Shown: piece by piece, positions 9,020 through 17,748 of the stretch
Layout of the letters: the number at the start of each line of letters is the position of its first letter
How positions within the stretch are numbered: the first letter of the stretch is position 1
Assembly (NCBI GenBank): GCA_002162695.1
Contig: MAAM01000011.1
Coordinates: forward strand, 186,001 to 250,000
DNA from: Cycloclasticus sp. 46_120_T64
GTDB lineage: Bacteria; Pseudomonadota; Gammaproteobacteria; Methylococcales; Cycloclasticaceae
DNA: 64,000 nt
Reading direction: 5' to 3'
Notes under the pieces: generated by a model
What the model was told of the DNA's origin: nothing
Databases searched by the model: none
Seen by the model: only the letters and a program-made list of their open reading frames with translations
Program-made: the position numbers and the translations under genes

Positions 9020-9253
9020 ATGAAGGAATTATATAAAGAACAGCTGTCACAACTATTGGATGATGAGCTGGAAGGAAATAAGTTGAATGGTCTACTCGAA
9101 GAGCTTGAGAAAGATCTGAATCTGCACCTTAAACTAGATCGTTATGCGCTGATCGGCGAGGCCTTGAGTCAAAGCCTCGAATGCTCGGAGTTGTTGTTTG
9201 TGAAAGCTGGTGAAGGAGCGATTGCGCCAGCTGCTAAACAGCGAATGGCGTAG
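9020..9253 (+). CDS. Mini anti-sigma-E factor: RseA/MucA N-terminal domain only
   Basis: 77 residues. LSQLLDDELEGNKLNGLL, then RYALIGEALSQSL, match the cytoplasmic sigma-binding domain of RseA/MucA (compare the LS-x-MDxE, RYxLI pattern). The protein stops just after this domain. There is no transmembrane helix and no periplasmic domain, whereas RseA/MucA proteins are about 190-220 residues. It follows rpoE by 15 bp, as rseA should. An intrinsic terminator follows within 50 bp, and neither rseB/mucB, rseC nor mucD is present, so it is not simply a frameshift with the remainder downstream. It could be a soluble anti-sigma factor or a decayed one. Confidence 0.8.
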   Translation: MKELYKEQLSQLLDDELEGNKLNGLLEELEKDLNLHLKLDRYALIGEALSQSLECSELLFVKAGEGAIAPAAKQRMA

Positions 9254-9295
9254 ATTTATTCTGTTTGCCAAGGGCTGCTAAATTTTTTGTTGTCT

Positions 9296-9334
9296 AAAAA
9301 AAGACTGGGTTAAGCCTGACCCCCAGCCTTTTTT
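9296..9334. terminator. Intrinsic terminator, probably bidirectional
   Basis: A-tract at 9296-9302, stem GACTGGG (9303-9309) pairing with CCCAGCC (9322-9328) with one A/C mismatch, then six T at 9329-9334. It separates the anti-sigma gene from the converging suhB and has A and T tracts on both sides. Confidence 0.8.
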
Positions 9335-9349
9335 ATTTTAGAGTTTTGT

Positions 9350-10171
9350 TTATTCGCTAGTTTTTGTTTGGCCGGCACTGAGTACTTTCTGTGCATGCGG
9401 TGCAATGGTGTCTAGCAGTACACGGTGCATTTTAGGGTTGGCGCATACAATATTGCCGGTCTTGAAGTAATCGTATTCACCCTCAAAATCGCTAATAACT
9501 CCGCCTGCTTCCTGAATTAACAACATACCCGCAGCAAAATCCCACGGTTTTAAACCAATTTCAAAAAAACCATCTAATTTACCGGCGGCAACGTAGGCTA
9601 AGTCTAATGAAGCAGCGCCCGCACGTCGTACCCCTGAGGTGCGAGTGAAAATATCGCGGAAAATATCTAAGTAGGGTTCGATATTATGGTCGTTTTTAGA
9701 TGGGAAGCCGGTACCAATGAATGCACCTTCCAATTTGCGTTGACGTGCAACTCGAATACGACGGTTGTTAAGTGTTGCGCCTTTACCACGTGAGGCGGTA
9801 AATAAATCCTGCCGCACAGGGTCGTAGATAACGGCCTGTTCAATCACGTTGCTGTGTTTCAAAGCGATGGAGACAGCATAGTGTGGAAAGCCGTGCATGA
9901 AATTGCTGGTGCCGTTTAGCGGATCGATGATCCACATATATTCGGCGTCTTGGTTGGTGTAACCCGATTCTTCGGTTAATACACCGTGATCTGGGTACGC
10001 GGAGAGCAGGGTGTTGATGATTTCCTCTTCTGCGTGTTTAGCTATCTCAGTAGCATAATCATTTTGACTCTTAATAGTTATCTTAAGAGTATCAATAGAG
10101 TCCGCAGAACGTATTATAATGTCGCCTGCTTGTCTTGCTGCTCGAATAGCAATATTTAACATTGGGTGCAT
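9350..10171 (-). CDS. suhB: SuhB, inositol-monophosphatase family, with altered metal site
   Basis: 273 residues; begins MHPMLNIAIRAARQAG, almost identical to the E. coli start, and sits divergent from trmJ as in many gammaproteobacteria. SuhB is an inositol-1-phosphatase in vitro and a Nus-complex factor in rRNA antitermination. Metal-binding motifs TEESG and KPWDFAAGMLL are intact. However, the central DPLDGT motif reads DPLNGT (Asp83 kept, residue 86 is Asn encoded at 9914-9916), replacing one of the carboxylates that bind catalytic magnesium. Phosphatase activity may therefore be weak or absent while the transcription role could persist. The R..G.A.LDLAYVAAG.. segment is typical. Confidence 0.93.
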   Translation of the reverse strand: MHPMLNIAIRAARQAGDIIIRSADSIDTLKITIKSQNDYATEIAKHAEEEIINTLLSAYPDHGVLTEESGYTNQDAEYMWIIDPLNGTSNFMHGFPHYAVSIALKHSNVIEQAVIYDPVRQDLFTASRGKGATLNNRRIRVARQRKLEGAFIGTGFPSKNDHNIEPYLDIFRDIFTRTSGVRRAGAASLDLAYVAAGKLDGFFEIGLKPWDFAAGMLLIQEAGGVISDFEGEYDYFKTGNIVCANPKMHRVLLDTIAPHAQKVLSAGQTKTSE

Positions 10172-10229
10172 GATTTTGCCTAGCCTTTAAAATGGCGAAA
10201 GGATAACAGATACAGCCGGAGATTGCCTT

Positions 10230-10991
10230 TTGAATATCGATGAAAATAGTAAAATACTATCAAATATAAGAATTGTTTTAGTCCAAACCTCCCACCCTGG
10301 GAATATTGGAGCCACTGCGCGGGCGATGAAAAATATGGGCCTGTCCGATTTGGCGTTGGTGCAGCCGAAAATTTTCCCCAGTTCAGAGGCAACCTCAAGA
10401 GCTTCTGGGGCGGATAACATCTTAGCTAGCGCTAATGTTTATGATAGCCTACAAGAGGCGTTAGCGCCCTGTGAATTGGTGCTCGGTGCGAGTGCTCGAA
10501 TCAGACACCTAGGTTGGTCTGAAGTTGGGCCGAAAAAAGGCTGCGAATTAGTCATTGCCGCGGCAAAACAGGCGAAAGTTGCATTGGTGTTTGGCCGGGA
10601 AAATTCCGGTTTAACTAATGAAGAGCTTGAGTTATGCCACCACTTATTACATATTCCAACACATCCTGACTTTAGTTCGTTGAATGTCGCCTCGGCGGTA
10701 CAAGTGCTGTGTTATGAAATATATTCTACGGTTATTGGTGAGCAGGTCATCGAGTCACCTGAGGTGGAAGATCGGCCGGCAACCAGTCAAGAATTTGAAG
10801 GTTTTTTTCAGCACCTGTTAATGACCTTAGAAAAAACAGATTTTCTGCAGCTGTATAAAACTAAACGTTTGCAGCAGCGAATTAGGCGGGTGTTTTATCG
10901 TTCTGAGCTGAACCGGACCGAAGTGAATATTTTGCGTGGTATTTTAACCGCGGTAAATAATAAAATTGAGGGGATCAAAAAAAGATCCTAA
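10230..10991 (+). CDS. trmJ: tRNA (cytidine/uridine-2'-O)-methyltransferase TrmJ
   Basis: 253-residue SPOUT methyltransferase that 2'-O-methylates position 32 of several tRNAs. The N-terminal IRIVLVQTSHPGNIGATARAMKNMGL is the SpoU signature; VFGRENSGLTNEELELC and IPTHPDFSSLNVASAVQVLCYE form the knotted SAM site. The start is probably the TTG at 10230, with GGAG nine bases upstream; the next in-frame ATG (10326) would delete motif 1. The C-terminal helical extension KTKRLQQRIRRVFYRSELNRTEVNILRGIL is the TrmJ-specific tail. It leads a run with cysE and a cysteine desulfurase. Confidence 0.94.
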   Translation: MNIDENSKILSNIRIVLVQTSHPGNIGATARAMKNMGLSDLALVQPKIFPSSEATSRASGADNILASANVYDSLQEALAPCELVLGASARIRHLGWSEVGPKKGCELVIAAAKQAKVALVFGRENSGLTNEELELCHHLLHIPTHPDFSSLNVASAVQVLCYEIYSTVIGEQVIESPEVEDRPATSQEFEGFFQHLLMTLEKTDFLQLYKTKRLQQRIRRVFYRSELNRTEVNILRGILTAVNNKIEGIKKRS

Positions 10992-11052
10992 GTTTGTTTG
11001 TTGCTACTTGGCAAGCGTTAGAATGTAATTAAATTAGCTAAATAAGCCATCT

Positions 11053-11832
11053 ATGTTTAATCAATTAAAAGAAGATATCAATATCGTATTTGACCGTGAT
11101 CCTGCGGCGCGAAGTATGTTCGAAGTGGTGACGACTTACCCCGGATTCCATGCGATTTTGTTGCACCGGATGAATCATTATTTATGGCGCGCTAATTTTA
11201 AATTTATGGCGCGCTTTTTATCATATTTCTCCCGCTGGTTCACTGGTATCGAAATCCACCCCGGCGCGGTGATTGGCAAACGATTTTTTATCGATCATGG
11301 AATGGGTATCGTGATTGGTGAAACCGCGGTGATAGGTGATGATTGCACGCTATACCATGGGGTAACCCTCGGCGGTACAAGTTGGAAAAAAGGCAAACGC
11401 CACCCCAGTTTGGGTAATGGGGTGGTGGTCGGTGCAGGTGCGAAGGTACTCGGGCCTATTGATATAGGTGATGAAGCTAGAATTGGTTCTAATGCGGTGG
11501 TTATTCGGACTGTTCCAGCAGGTGCCACGGTTATTGGTATTCCAGGGCGAATCGTCAATACGGACATTGCTAAGCCAACCCCAGAGCAAGAAGCGATGGC
11601 AAAAAAAATTGGTTTCGATGCGTATGGCGCGGTGCAAGATATGCCAGACCCCGTTGCCGTGGCCATTAACGGCATGCTCGAACATATTCATTTGATGGAT
11701 GTTGAGATGGAGAAGATGTGCCGTGAAATAAAATCCTTGGGTGGTCGGGTGCAGGTGAATGCGGTAGAGGAGATTTGCAGTGAACCGGTGGATGACGGCA
11801 CGGGCCCTCGTTGCCAAGAAAAACAAGATTAA
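11053..11832 (+). CDS. cysE: Serine O-acetyltransferase
   Basis: 259-residue enzyme making O-acetylserine for cysteine synthesis. The N-terminal helical region ([33 protein letters not shown]) is followed by a left-handed beta-helix of hexapeptide repeats (about 70-170) with catalytic histidines in [13 protein letters not shown] and [12 protein letters not shown]. It is the shorter class without the long N-terminal domain of enteric CysE, as in Pseudomonas and Azotobacter. It lies 61 bp after trmJ and 12 bp before a cysteine desulfurase, linking cysteine supply with sulfur mobilisation. Confidence 0.94.
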   Translation: MFNQLKEDINIVFDRDPAARSMFEVVTTYPGFHAILLHRMNHYLWRANFKFMARFLSYFSRWFTGIEIHPGAVIGKRFFIDHGMGIVIGETAVIGDDCTLYHGVTLGGTSWKKGKRHPSLGNGVVVGAGAKVLGPIDIGDEARIGSNAVVIRTVPAGATVIGIPGRIVNTDIAKPTPEQEAMAKKIGFDAYGAVQDMPDPVAVAINGMLEHIHLMDVEMEKMCREIKSLGGRVQVNAVEEICSEPVDDGTGPRCQEKQD

Positions 11833-11844
11833 ACAGAGGCCACG

Positions 11845-12963
11845 ATGATTTATTTTGACCATAATGCAACAACCCCGTTAGATCCCGAAGTGCTAGACGC
11901 GATGATGCCATTTCTAACGAGCTTGTATGGCAACCCTTCCAGCTTGCACCGGCATGGACGTGTGGTGAATACCGCGCTTGAACAAGCCCGATTTCAGTTG
12001 GCTAGTTTAGTCAATGTGAGCCCCGAACAAGTGGTGTTTACCAGTGGTGGCACCGAGGCGAATAATTTAGCAATATCAGCTGCGCTGAAGGCCGATAAAC
12101 GACATGTTTTATTCGGTGCGACTGAACACCCATCGGTGACGGAGACGGTGGGTGACTTGAGCGACCACGGCTTTACCACCGAGGCCTTAGCGGTAGATAA
12201 TAATGGTTTGATCTCGGTCGATTCATTGCTCAATAAATTACAGCCAACAAGCGGTTTTATCAGTGTGATGTTGGCGAATAACGAGTCCGGGGTTATTCAA
12301 GATGTTGCCGCACTCAGTGCCGCCGTCAAAAATAAAGGTTTGGTTTTTCATACCGATGCGGTGCAGGCCGCAGGTAAGGTGACGGTTGATTTTAATCAAC
12401 TTGGGGTGAATCTGATGTCTCTATCGTCACATAAAATTTATGGGCCGAAAGGTGTGGGTGCACTCATCCATGATAAGGCAACGCCATTAAGCGCGATGCA
12501 GCGTGGTGGCGGTCAAGAAGCAGGCTTACGCCCGGGGACGGAAAATGTGGCCGCTATTATTGGTTTTGGTAAGGCCGCCGAATTGGCTAAGCTGCGACTC
12601 AATGAACGTGCTCAGCATTTAGCCGCGTTGCAATCGAGCTTGGAGCAGGGTTTGCAGGACGTGGCCGGCTTAACAGTGGTGGCTGCCGAGGTTGATCGGT
12701 TACCCAATACCAGTCAGATCTTATTGGACGGCATCGATGGTGAAATGCTGTTGATGCAGTTGGATCAGCAATCTATTGCGGTATCAAGTGGCTCGGCTTG
12801 CTCCAGTAATAGCAAGCAGCCGAGCGCGGTCCTCACGGCAATGGCTTACCCCGATAAACTTGCGATGAGCGCGATAAGGGTGAGCCTAGGGCAGCAAAAT
12901 ACGCTCACTGAAGTGAATGATTTCGTGGCGAAAGTGAAGCTTATTGCCGCGCAGCGTCGTTAG
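11845..12963 (+). CDS. Cysteine desulfurase, IscS/NifS group
   Basis: 372-residue class V PLP aminotransferase-fold enzyme that takes sulfur from cysteine. The N-terminal MIYFDHNATTPLDPEV, TSGGTEANN, the PLP lysine in SLSSHKIYGPKGVG, and the mobile-loop cysteine in SSGSACSSNSKQ are all present, placing it in group I (IscS/NifS). It is shorter than IscS (404 residues), lacking the C-terminal part that docks IscU. No iscR, iscU, iscA or hscBA genes follow; the strand changes immediately. Its TAG stop interlocks with the stop of the converging SDR gene. Confidence 0.92.
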   Translation: MIYFDHNATTPLDPEVLDAMMPFLTSLYGNPSSLHRHGRVVNTALEQARFQLASLVNVSPEQVVFTSGGTEANNLAISAALKADKRHVLFGATEHPSVTETVGDLSDHGFTTEALAVDNNGLISVDSLLNKLQPTSGFISVMLANNESGVIQDVAALSAAVKNKGLVFHTDAVQAAGKVTVDFNQLGVNLMSLSSHKIYGPKGVGALIHDKATPLSAMQRGGGQEAGLRPGTENVAAIIGFGKAAELAKLRLNERAQHLAALQSSLEQGLQDVAGLTVVAAEVDRLPNTSQILLDGIDGEMLLMQLDQQSIAVSSGSACSSNSKQPSAVLTAMAYPDKLAMSAIRVSLGQQNTLTEVNDFVAKVKLIAAQRR

Positions 12964-13715
12964 CAGCTAAAGTACTGCCCGGTTTGTTTACTTAAACAAA
13001 CCTTGACCATCGCGTCGGCGAGTTGTTCGGCGGACTTTAAGCCGGCGTCCTCTTCGCCTGGGTGGGTCTTTTTGCGGATCGGTAATAGGCTCGGCCCTGG
13101 AATAAAGACATTGCAGTGTACTGATGTGGTATCGAGTTCATCGGCGAGGATGCTAGATAAGCTCTCTAGGGCCACTTTAGAGACCCCGTAACCACCCCAG
13201 TAGGCCTTACTTTGACGAGCCGATGAGTCAGAGGCGAAGATGATGTTAGCGTGTTTCGATTGTTGTAACAGGGGTAGGCAGACCTTGTTCAATAAGAAGC
13301 AGGCATTGACGTTAACCTGCATGACTTTTTGCCATAATTCGGCGTCTTGACTATTCGTGGGGCCGATCACCCCAATGTTGCAAGCCAGGTGTAGTATGCC
13401 GTCTAATTGTTTGAACTCATTGTATATTGAGTGAATTAACTGCGCGTAACTTTCCTCTTCTGTTTGTGCTAAATCGAAGGGGATAATGGCCGCTGTTGGG
13501 TAGCCTGCGGCGTCAATTTGGTCGTAAACTTGGTTTAGCTTTTCTTCATTGCGCCCGCTTAAAATAACCGTGGCTCCTTGCTTGGCTAAAGCCAAGGCAC
13601 TGGCTCGACCTAAACCACCACTAGCACCGGTGATCAAGTAGACACGTTCTTTCAGTTGATCGGAGGGGCTGTTTGTTGCGGGTAAGGTTTGAGTGTTATT
13701 CATTATTGAAGTCAT
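12960..13715 (-). CDS. YciK-like short-chain dehydrogenase/reductase
   Basis: 251-residue SDR. The TGASGGLGRASAL cofactor motif is near residue 28, an NNAG-equivalent is LACNIG, and the catalytic Tyr-Lys pair is in YWGGYGVSKVALE. Overall pattern (VILSGRNEEKLNQVYDQI, LDGILHLACNIG, WQKVMQVNVNACFLLN) follows E. coli YciK, whose substrate is unknown. It overlaps the upstream rmuC by 20 bp, but a second in-frame ATG at 13703 could be the real start and would reduce that overlap to 8 bp. Last gene of the ubiG-mupP-rmuC run. Confidence 0.88.
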   Translation of the reverse strand: MTSIMNNTQTLPATNSPSDQLKERVYLITGASGGLGRASALALAKQGATVILSGRNEEKLNQVYDQIDAAGYPTAAIIPFDLAQTEEESYAQLIHSIYNEFKQLDGILHLACNIGVIGPTNSQDAELWQKVMQVNVNACFLLNKVCLPLLQQSKHANIIFASDSSARQSKAYWGGYGVSKVALESLSSILADELDTTSVHCNVFIPGPSLLPIRKKTHPGEEDAGLKSAEQLADAMVKVCLSKQTGQYFSC

Positions 13716-14967
13716 TAATTAGGCTGTGTTGACGGGCTGATTTTTCAATCGGTTCAGGGGTTGGCATCGGTTTACGGCTTTCAATGCCGAGCGCTTTAAA
13801 TTTACGTGCAGTAGGGAAAACTTGGCGTTCCAGCGAGCCCACGGCTTTGTTATAGTGCTCGACACTTTTATCTAAGCTACTACCGACCTTGACCATATGT
13901 TCGACGAAGGTGGCGAGGCGGGCGTACAGGCTTTCGCCTAATTGGCGAATTTGCTCGGCGTTTTCGCTGCTGGCTTGTTGCCGCCAGCCGAATGCGATCG
14001 CGCGAAGCAGTGCGACTAAACTGGTTGGTGTTGCCAAGATAACGTGTTGGGCGAGGGCGTCTTCTAATAAACTATGGTCTTGTTCGAGCGCAGCGCTGAG
14101 AAATTGGTCACCGGGAATAAATAATACCACCAAGTCAGGGGTGTTATCGAACTGGGCCCAATAAGACTTCTTAGATAACTCCTTCACGCGCTCCCTAAGT
14201 TGTTTTGCGTGACGAATAAGTTGGGTTTTACGACCAGCGTCGGTCTTTTGTTCAATGGCGTTTAGGTACGCGTCTAGCGGGGTTTTTGCATCGACCACGA
14301 TGTCGCGCTGATCGGGCATGCGAATAATCATATCAGGCCGCATGATGCCTTCATCAGTGTTTAACTGGGTTTGTTGGAAGAAATCGCAGTGTTCCACCAA
14401 CCCAGCGAGTTCAACGAGGCGCTTTAGGGTCAACTCACCCCATTGCCCTCGAACCTCGGGTCGCCTTAAGGCTTGTACGAGGTTACGTGTTTCCTGCTGT
14501 AATTCGTTTTGTGTGTCACTCATGTTTTGTAAAAACTGACTGATTGAACCGTAACTTTGTTGGCGGTCGGCTTCGAGCTTTTTGAGTTGCTGATCGGTTT
14601 GCTGAAGAATATCTTTGATCGGCGTGAGCATGTCGGCAAACGCGTGTTGTTTCTGATCTAAGCGAGATTCGGCGTTAATTTGTTGTTGGCTGAAGTTTTC
14701 TCGTGCGAGTTTGAGAAACTCATCGGTATTGTTTTTTAACGCTTGGCCGGATAGGGCGGCAAAACTATCACGGAGGTGTTGTTGTTGTTTTTCTTCGTGT
14801 AAGGCGGTTTTTTTGGCGACTTTTTGTTCTATGTCGGCGCGTATTTTTGCGGATGTTAGTGCGTCTTTTAGTTTGGCGGTCGACTTTAAGGTGATGAAAT
14901 AACAGCAAATAAAACCAAGGAGTGCGCCGCCAATAAAAACTTCGATGTGGTTGAGTATCTCGATCAT
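13696..14967 (-). CDS. rmuC: DNA recombination protein RmuC
   Basis: 423 residues. One N-terminal membrane-spanning helix (about residues 8-28) is followed by a long coiled coil to about residue 150, then the RmuC nuclease-like domain with EVRGQWGELTLKRLVELAGL, RPDMIIRMPDQRDIVVDAKTPLDAYL and VVLFIPGDQFLSAAL. RmuC limits inversions at short inverted repeats in E. coli. It sits between mupP and a yciK-like gene in one transcription unit. Confidence 0.95.
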   Translation of the reverse strand: MIEILNHIEVFIGGALLGFICCYFITLKSTAKLKDALTSAKIRADIEQKVAKKTALHEEKQQQHLRDSFAALSGQALKNNTDEFLKLARENFSQQQINAESRLDQKQHAFADMLTPIKDILQQTDQQLKKLEADRQQSYGSISQFLQNMSDTQNELQQETRNLVQALRRPEVRGQWGELTLKRLVELAGLVEHCDFFQQTQLNTDEGIMRPDMIIRMPDQRDIVVDAKTPLDAYLNAIEQKTDAGRKTQLIRHAKQLRERVKELSKKSYWAQFDNTPDLVVLFIPGDQFLSAALEQDHSLLEDALAQHVILATPTSLVALLRAIAFGWRQQASSENAEQIRQLGESLYARLATFVEHMVKVGSSLDKSVEHYNKAVGSLERQVFPTARKFKALGIESRKPMPTPEPIEKSARQHSLINDFNNE

Positions 14968-14989
14968 TAAGTGTGTTAGTTCGATTCGG

Positions 14990-15676
14990 CTATGCGGTTA
15001 ATGTTTTGAGTGCGTGTAATAAATCAACCGGCGTTTCGATGAGTTGATCGGCTTGCCAGCTGTTGATGTCATCGAGCTGATCAATGTAGCCGTAAGCGCA
15101 GGCGATTGTTTTAAGTCCGGCTAGCCTGCCCGAGCGGATATCTCGTTCGGCATCACCGATGTAAATACTGTATTCGGGTGCTATTGAAAGTTGTTTACAG
15201 GCTAAATAAATCGACTCGGGGTGGGGTTTGGGGTGGTTAACTTGATCACTACAGACGATGCAAGCAGCGCGTTGGTCTAGGCCTAGTTGTTCCAATAAGG
15301 GGAGGGTTAAGTGAGCCGGTTTATTGGTAACGATGCCCCAAGGGATTTGTTGGTTTTCTAAATGATCCAAGGCCTCGGCTAGGCCGTCAAATAACTTAGA
15401 TTGTGTGGCGATATTTTGTTGGTAATAAGCAATGAGTTCGGCCTTTAAACTTTGCTGCTCGCCGCCCTTGATGTTGTTGCCAAAAGCTAGTGTTATTAAC
15501 GCGTCTGCGCCGTTTGAGACGATGGCGCGGATGGCGGGGTAAGCAAGGGCGGGTTTGTTATGCGCACGTAATACGGCATTTAAAGCAGCCGCTAAATCAG
15601 GCGCGGTATCAACTAGGGTACCGTCTAGGTCAAATAAAACGGCTTTCACGGGCCACCCGCTTATCGCTTGCAACAT
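14990..15676 (-). CDS. mupP: N-acetylmuramic acid 6-phosphate phosphatase MupP
   Basis: 228-residue HAD-family hydrolase with the nucleophile motif LFDLDGTLVDTAPDL at about residues 15-29, the motif III region TNKPAHLT, and YIGDAERDIRSGRLAG at the acidic motif. Sequence alone would allow phosphoglycolate phosphatase (gph). I prefer MupP, of the Pseudomonas peptidoglycan-recycling pathway, because it directly follows ubiG with the yciK-like gene close by, the same arrangement as in Pseudomonas. It begins six bases after the ubiG stop. Confidence 0.82.
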   Translation of the reverse strand: MLQAISGWPVKAVLFDLDGTLVDTAPDLAAALNAVLRAHNKPALAYPAIRAIVSNGADALITLAFGNNIKGGEQQSLKAELIAYYQQNIATQSKLFDGLAEALDHLENQQIPWGIVTNKPAHLTLPLLEQLGLDQRAACIVCSDQVNHPKPHPESIYLACKQLSIAPEYSIYIGDAERDIRSGRLAGLKTIACAYGYIDQLDDINSWQADQLIETPVDLLHALKTLTA

Positions 15677-15682
15677 CTATTT

Positions 15683-16402
15683 TTATTGTTGTTCGCTATT
15701 TTTTTGAAACACGCAGATGTAGTTAACGCTGATGTCTTGGCTCATTGAAAAAGATTTGCTGAGAGGGTTGTATTCAATGCCACGGCTGTCGACCAAGTTA
15801 AGATCCGTTTGCCGGCACCAAGCGGCGAGTTCAGAAGGCTTGATGAAGCTGGCGTAATCGTGGGTGCCTTTGGGTAGCATGCCTAAGACGTATTCTGCAC
15901 CGATAATAGATAATAGATAAGACTTGGGGTTTCTGTTTAAGGTCGATAAAAAGACGTAACCGCCAGGTTTTACTAGGGTTGCGCAAGCTTCGATGATGGC
16001 GATGGGGTCGGGTACGTGTTCGAGCATTTCCATGCAGGTCACGCTATCGAAACTGGCGGCTTGCTGGCTGGCTAACTGCTCTACACTGATCGTTTGGTAA
16101 TCTACGTTTACCCCAGTATCTAAACTGTGTAGTTCGGCGACATCGATAAGCTCTTTGCCCAGATCAATGCCGGTGACTATCGCGCCTTTAGCTGCCATCG
16201 ATTCCGACAATATACCGCCACCACAGCCTACATCTAGAATTTTTTTGCCTTTTAGGCCGATCGTTTTATCAATCAGCTGTAGGCGTAGCGGGTTGATTTG
16301 GTGCAGGGTTTTAAAGTCACCTTCAGGTTCCCACCAATGGGAGGCCATGGAGCTAAACTTTTCGATTTCCGCTGGGTTTACATTGTCTGTTGGCTGCTTC
16401 AT
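15683..16402 (-). CDS. ubiG: Ubiquinone biosynthesis O-methyltransferase
   Basis: 239-residue SAM-dependent enzyme carrying out both O-methylations of ubiquinone synthesis. The N-terminal EIEKFSSMASHWWEPEGDFKTLHQINPLRL is diagnostic for UbiG, and the SAM site is KKILDVGCGGGILSESMA; EMLEHVPDP and the Arg/Lys-rich loop NRNPKSYLL follow. It is 9 bp downstream of mtaD and 6 bp upstream of mupP, so is clearly in an operon. Confidence 0.97.
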   Translation of the reverse strand: MKQPTDNVNPAEIEKFSSMASHWWEPEGDFKTLHQINPLRLQLIDKTIGLKGKKILDVGCGGGILSESMAAKGAIVTGIDLGKELIDVAELHSLDTGVNVDYQTISVEQLASQQAASFDSVTCMEMLEHVPDPIAIIEACATLVKPGGYVFLSTLNRNPKSYLLSIIGAEYVLGMLPKGTHDYASFIKPSELAAWCRQTDLNLVDSRGIEYNPLSKSFSMSQDISVNYICVFQKNSEQQ

Positions 16403-16411
16403 CGTTGTATT

Positions 16412-17746
16412 TTACACCGCTTTTTTGGCTGGGTGATGAAACGGCTGTATTTTTCCTTGCCACTGAGTCGCGGTGGCAAGCAAGTCAGCTTCGTCTAAGG
16501 TGGTTAGCTGCTGACTATCCATTAGCTGTTGGCCTGCCACCCATAGGTCGGTAATTTGTGAGCGATTGGCTGAGTAGATCAGAGTGGATACCACGTCATA
16601 CACGGGTTGGGTTTCAATGCTGTTTAAATTAATCGCAAACAGGTCGGCTTGTTTGCCAATTTCTAAGGAGCCTATTTTGTCTTCTAGACCTAATGCCTTC
16701 GCGCCATTGATGGTGGCCATGCGGAGTGCTTGCTGAGCGGGTAAGGCGTCGGCCTGTTGCGCTGTACCTTTTGCTAATAGCGCGGCGCTGCGTAGTTCAC
16801 CGAGCATATCGATGTCATTATTGCTGGCCGAGCCATCGGTACCGAGCGCGACATTGACCCCAGCGTTGAGTAATTTCATCACGGGGCAAAATCCACTGGC
16901 CAGTTTAAGATTTGATTCTGGGCAATGCACCACGTGTACGCCGTGTTCTACCAATAGCTGAATGTCTTCATCGTTGAGCTCAGTCATATGGACGCTGATG
17001 AAGTTAGGCCCTAACAGGCCGAGTTTATTTAAACGACTGATAGGGGTTTGCCCGTGGTCGGCGATGGATTGTTTAACCTCATCGGCGGTTTCATGGGTGT
17101 GGATATGCATCGATAGGCCGAGTTCATCCATCAGTGGTTGAATCCTTTTTAAAGAATGATCCGATACCGTGTACGGCGCATGTGGCGCGAAAGAGAAACT
17201 GAGTCTGGATTGATGGGAAAACTGGTCACGCACGGCGAGACCTTTGCTGATGTATTCGTCGAGATTTTTCGCCCAACGAGTGGGGAAATCAATCACCGGA
17301 ATACCGATATTCGCTCGGATCCCCGAGCGTGCGGCGACGGCGGCGGTTTGATCGATAAAAAAGTACATATCGTTAAAGCAGGTGGTGCCACCACGAATCA
17401 TTTCTGCAATAGCCAAGGCTGAACCATCGTGCACAAACTCCGCATTGGCCAATGCGGCTTCGGCGGGCCAAATATGTTCATTCAGCCACTCTTCCAGCGG
17501 AAGGTCGTCAGCCAAACCCTTTAGTAGACTCATAGCGGCGTGACTATGGGCATTAATGAAACCGGGTAGCAGGGCGTGATCGTTGAGCTCTATACATCGA
17601 TCAACCTGATGTTTAGCTGCCTCTTGCTGGGGCAAAATATCAATAATCGTATCGTGTTGAATAATCAACGCATGGTTTTCAAGTACGTTATTATCCGCAT
17701 CTACCGTTATAATCCAGCGGGCATTAATTTGAAGAGTATTTGGCAT
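16412..17746 (-). CDS. mtaD: 5-methylthioadenosine/S-adenosylhomocysteine deaminase
   Basis: 444-residue amidohydrolase (TRZ/ATZ family). Metal ligands are visible in FINAHSHAAMSLLKG, HIHTHETADE, SVHMTELND and GTDGSASNNDIDM. In Pseudomonas the homologous enzyme deaminates methylthioadenosine, feeding methionine salvage through methylthioinosine. The divergent neighbour is mtnA, which acts later in the same salvage path, supporting this specificity. It heads the ubiG-mupP-rmuC-yciK run. Its start codon is only two bases from the mtnA start. Confidence 0.9.
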   Translation of the reverse strand: MPNTLQINARWIITVDADNNVLENHALIIQHDTIIDILPQQEAAKHQVDRCIELNDHALLPGFINAHSHAAMSLLKGLADDLPLEEWLNEHIWPAEAALANAEFVHDGSALAIAEMIRGGTTCFNDMYFFIDQTAAVAARSGIRANIGIPVIDFPTRWAKNLDEYISKGLAVRDQFSHQSRLSFSFAPHAPYTVSDHSLKRIQPLMDELGLSMHIHTHETADEVKQSIADHGQTPISRLNKLGLLGPNFISVHMTELNDEDIQLLVEHGVHVVHCPESNLKLASGFCPVMKLLNAGVNVALGTDGSASNNDIDMLGELRSAALLAKGTAQQADALPAQQALRMATINGAKALGLEDKIGSLEIGKQADLFAINLNSIETQPVYDVVSTLIYSANRSQITDLWVAGQQLMDSQQLTTLDEADLLATATQWQGKIQPFHHPAKKAV

Positions 17747-17748
17747 AA

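Noticed and set aside
9240-9300. Frameshift hiding the rest of an anti-sigma gene
   Set aside because: A clean intrinsic terminator begins about 45 bp downstream, leaving no room for a membrane and periplasmic domain in any frame.
11350-11862. Open frame of 170 codons opposite cysE
   Set aside because: No family resemblance, no ribosome site, and it lies fully on the complement of a well-conserved gene; judged a shadow frame.
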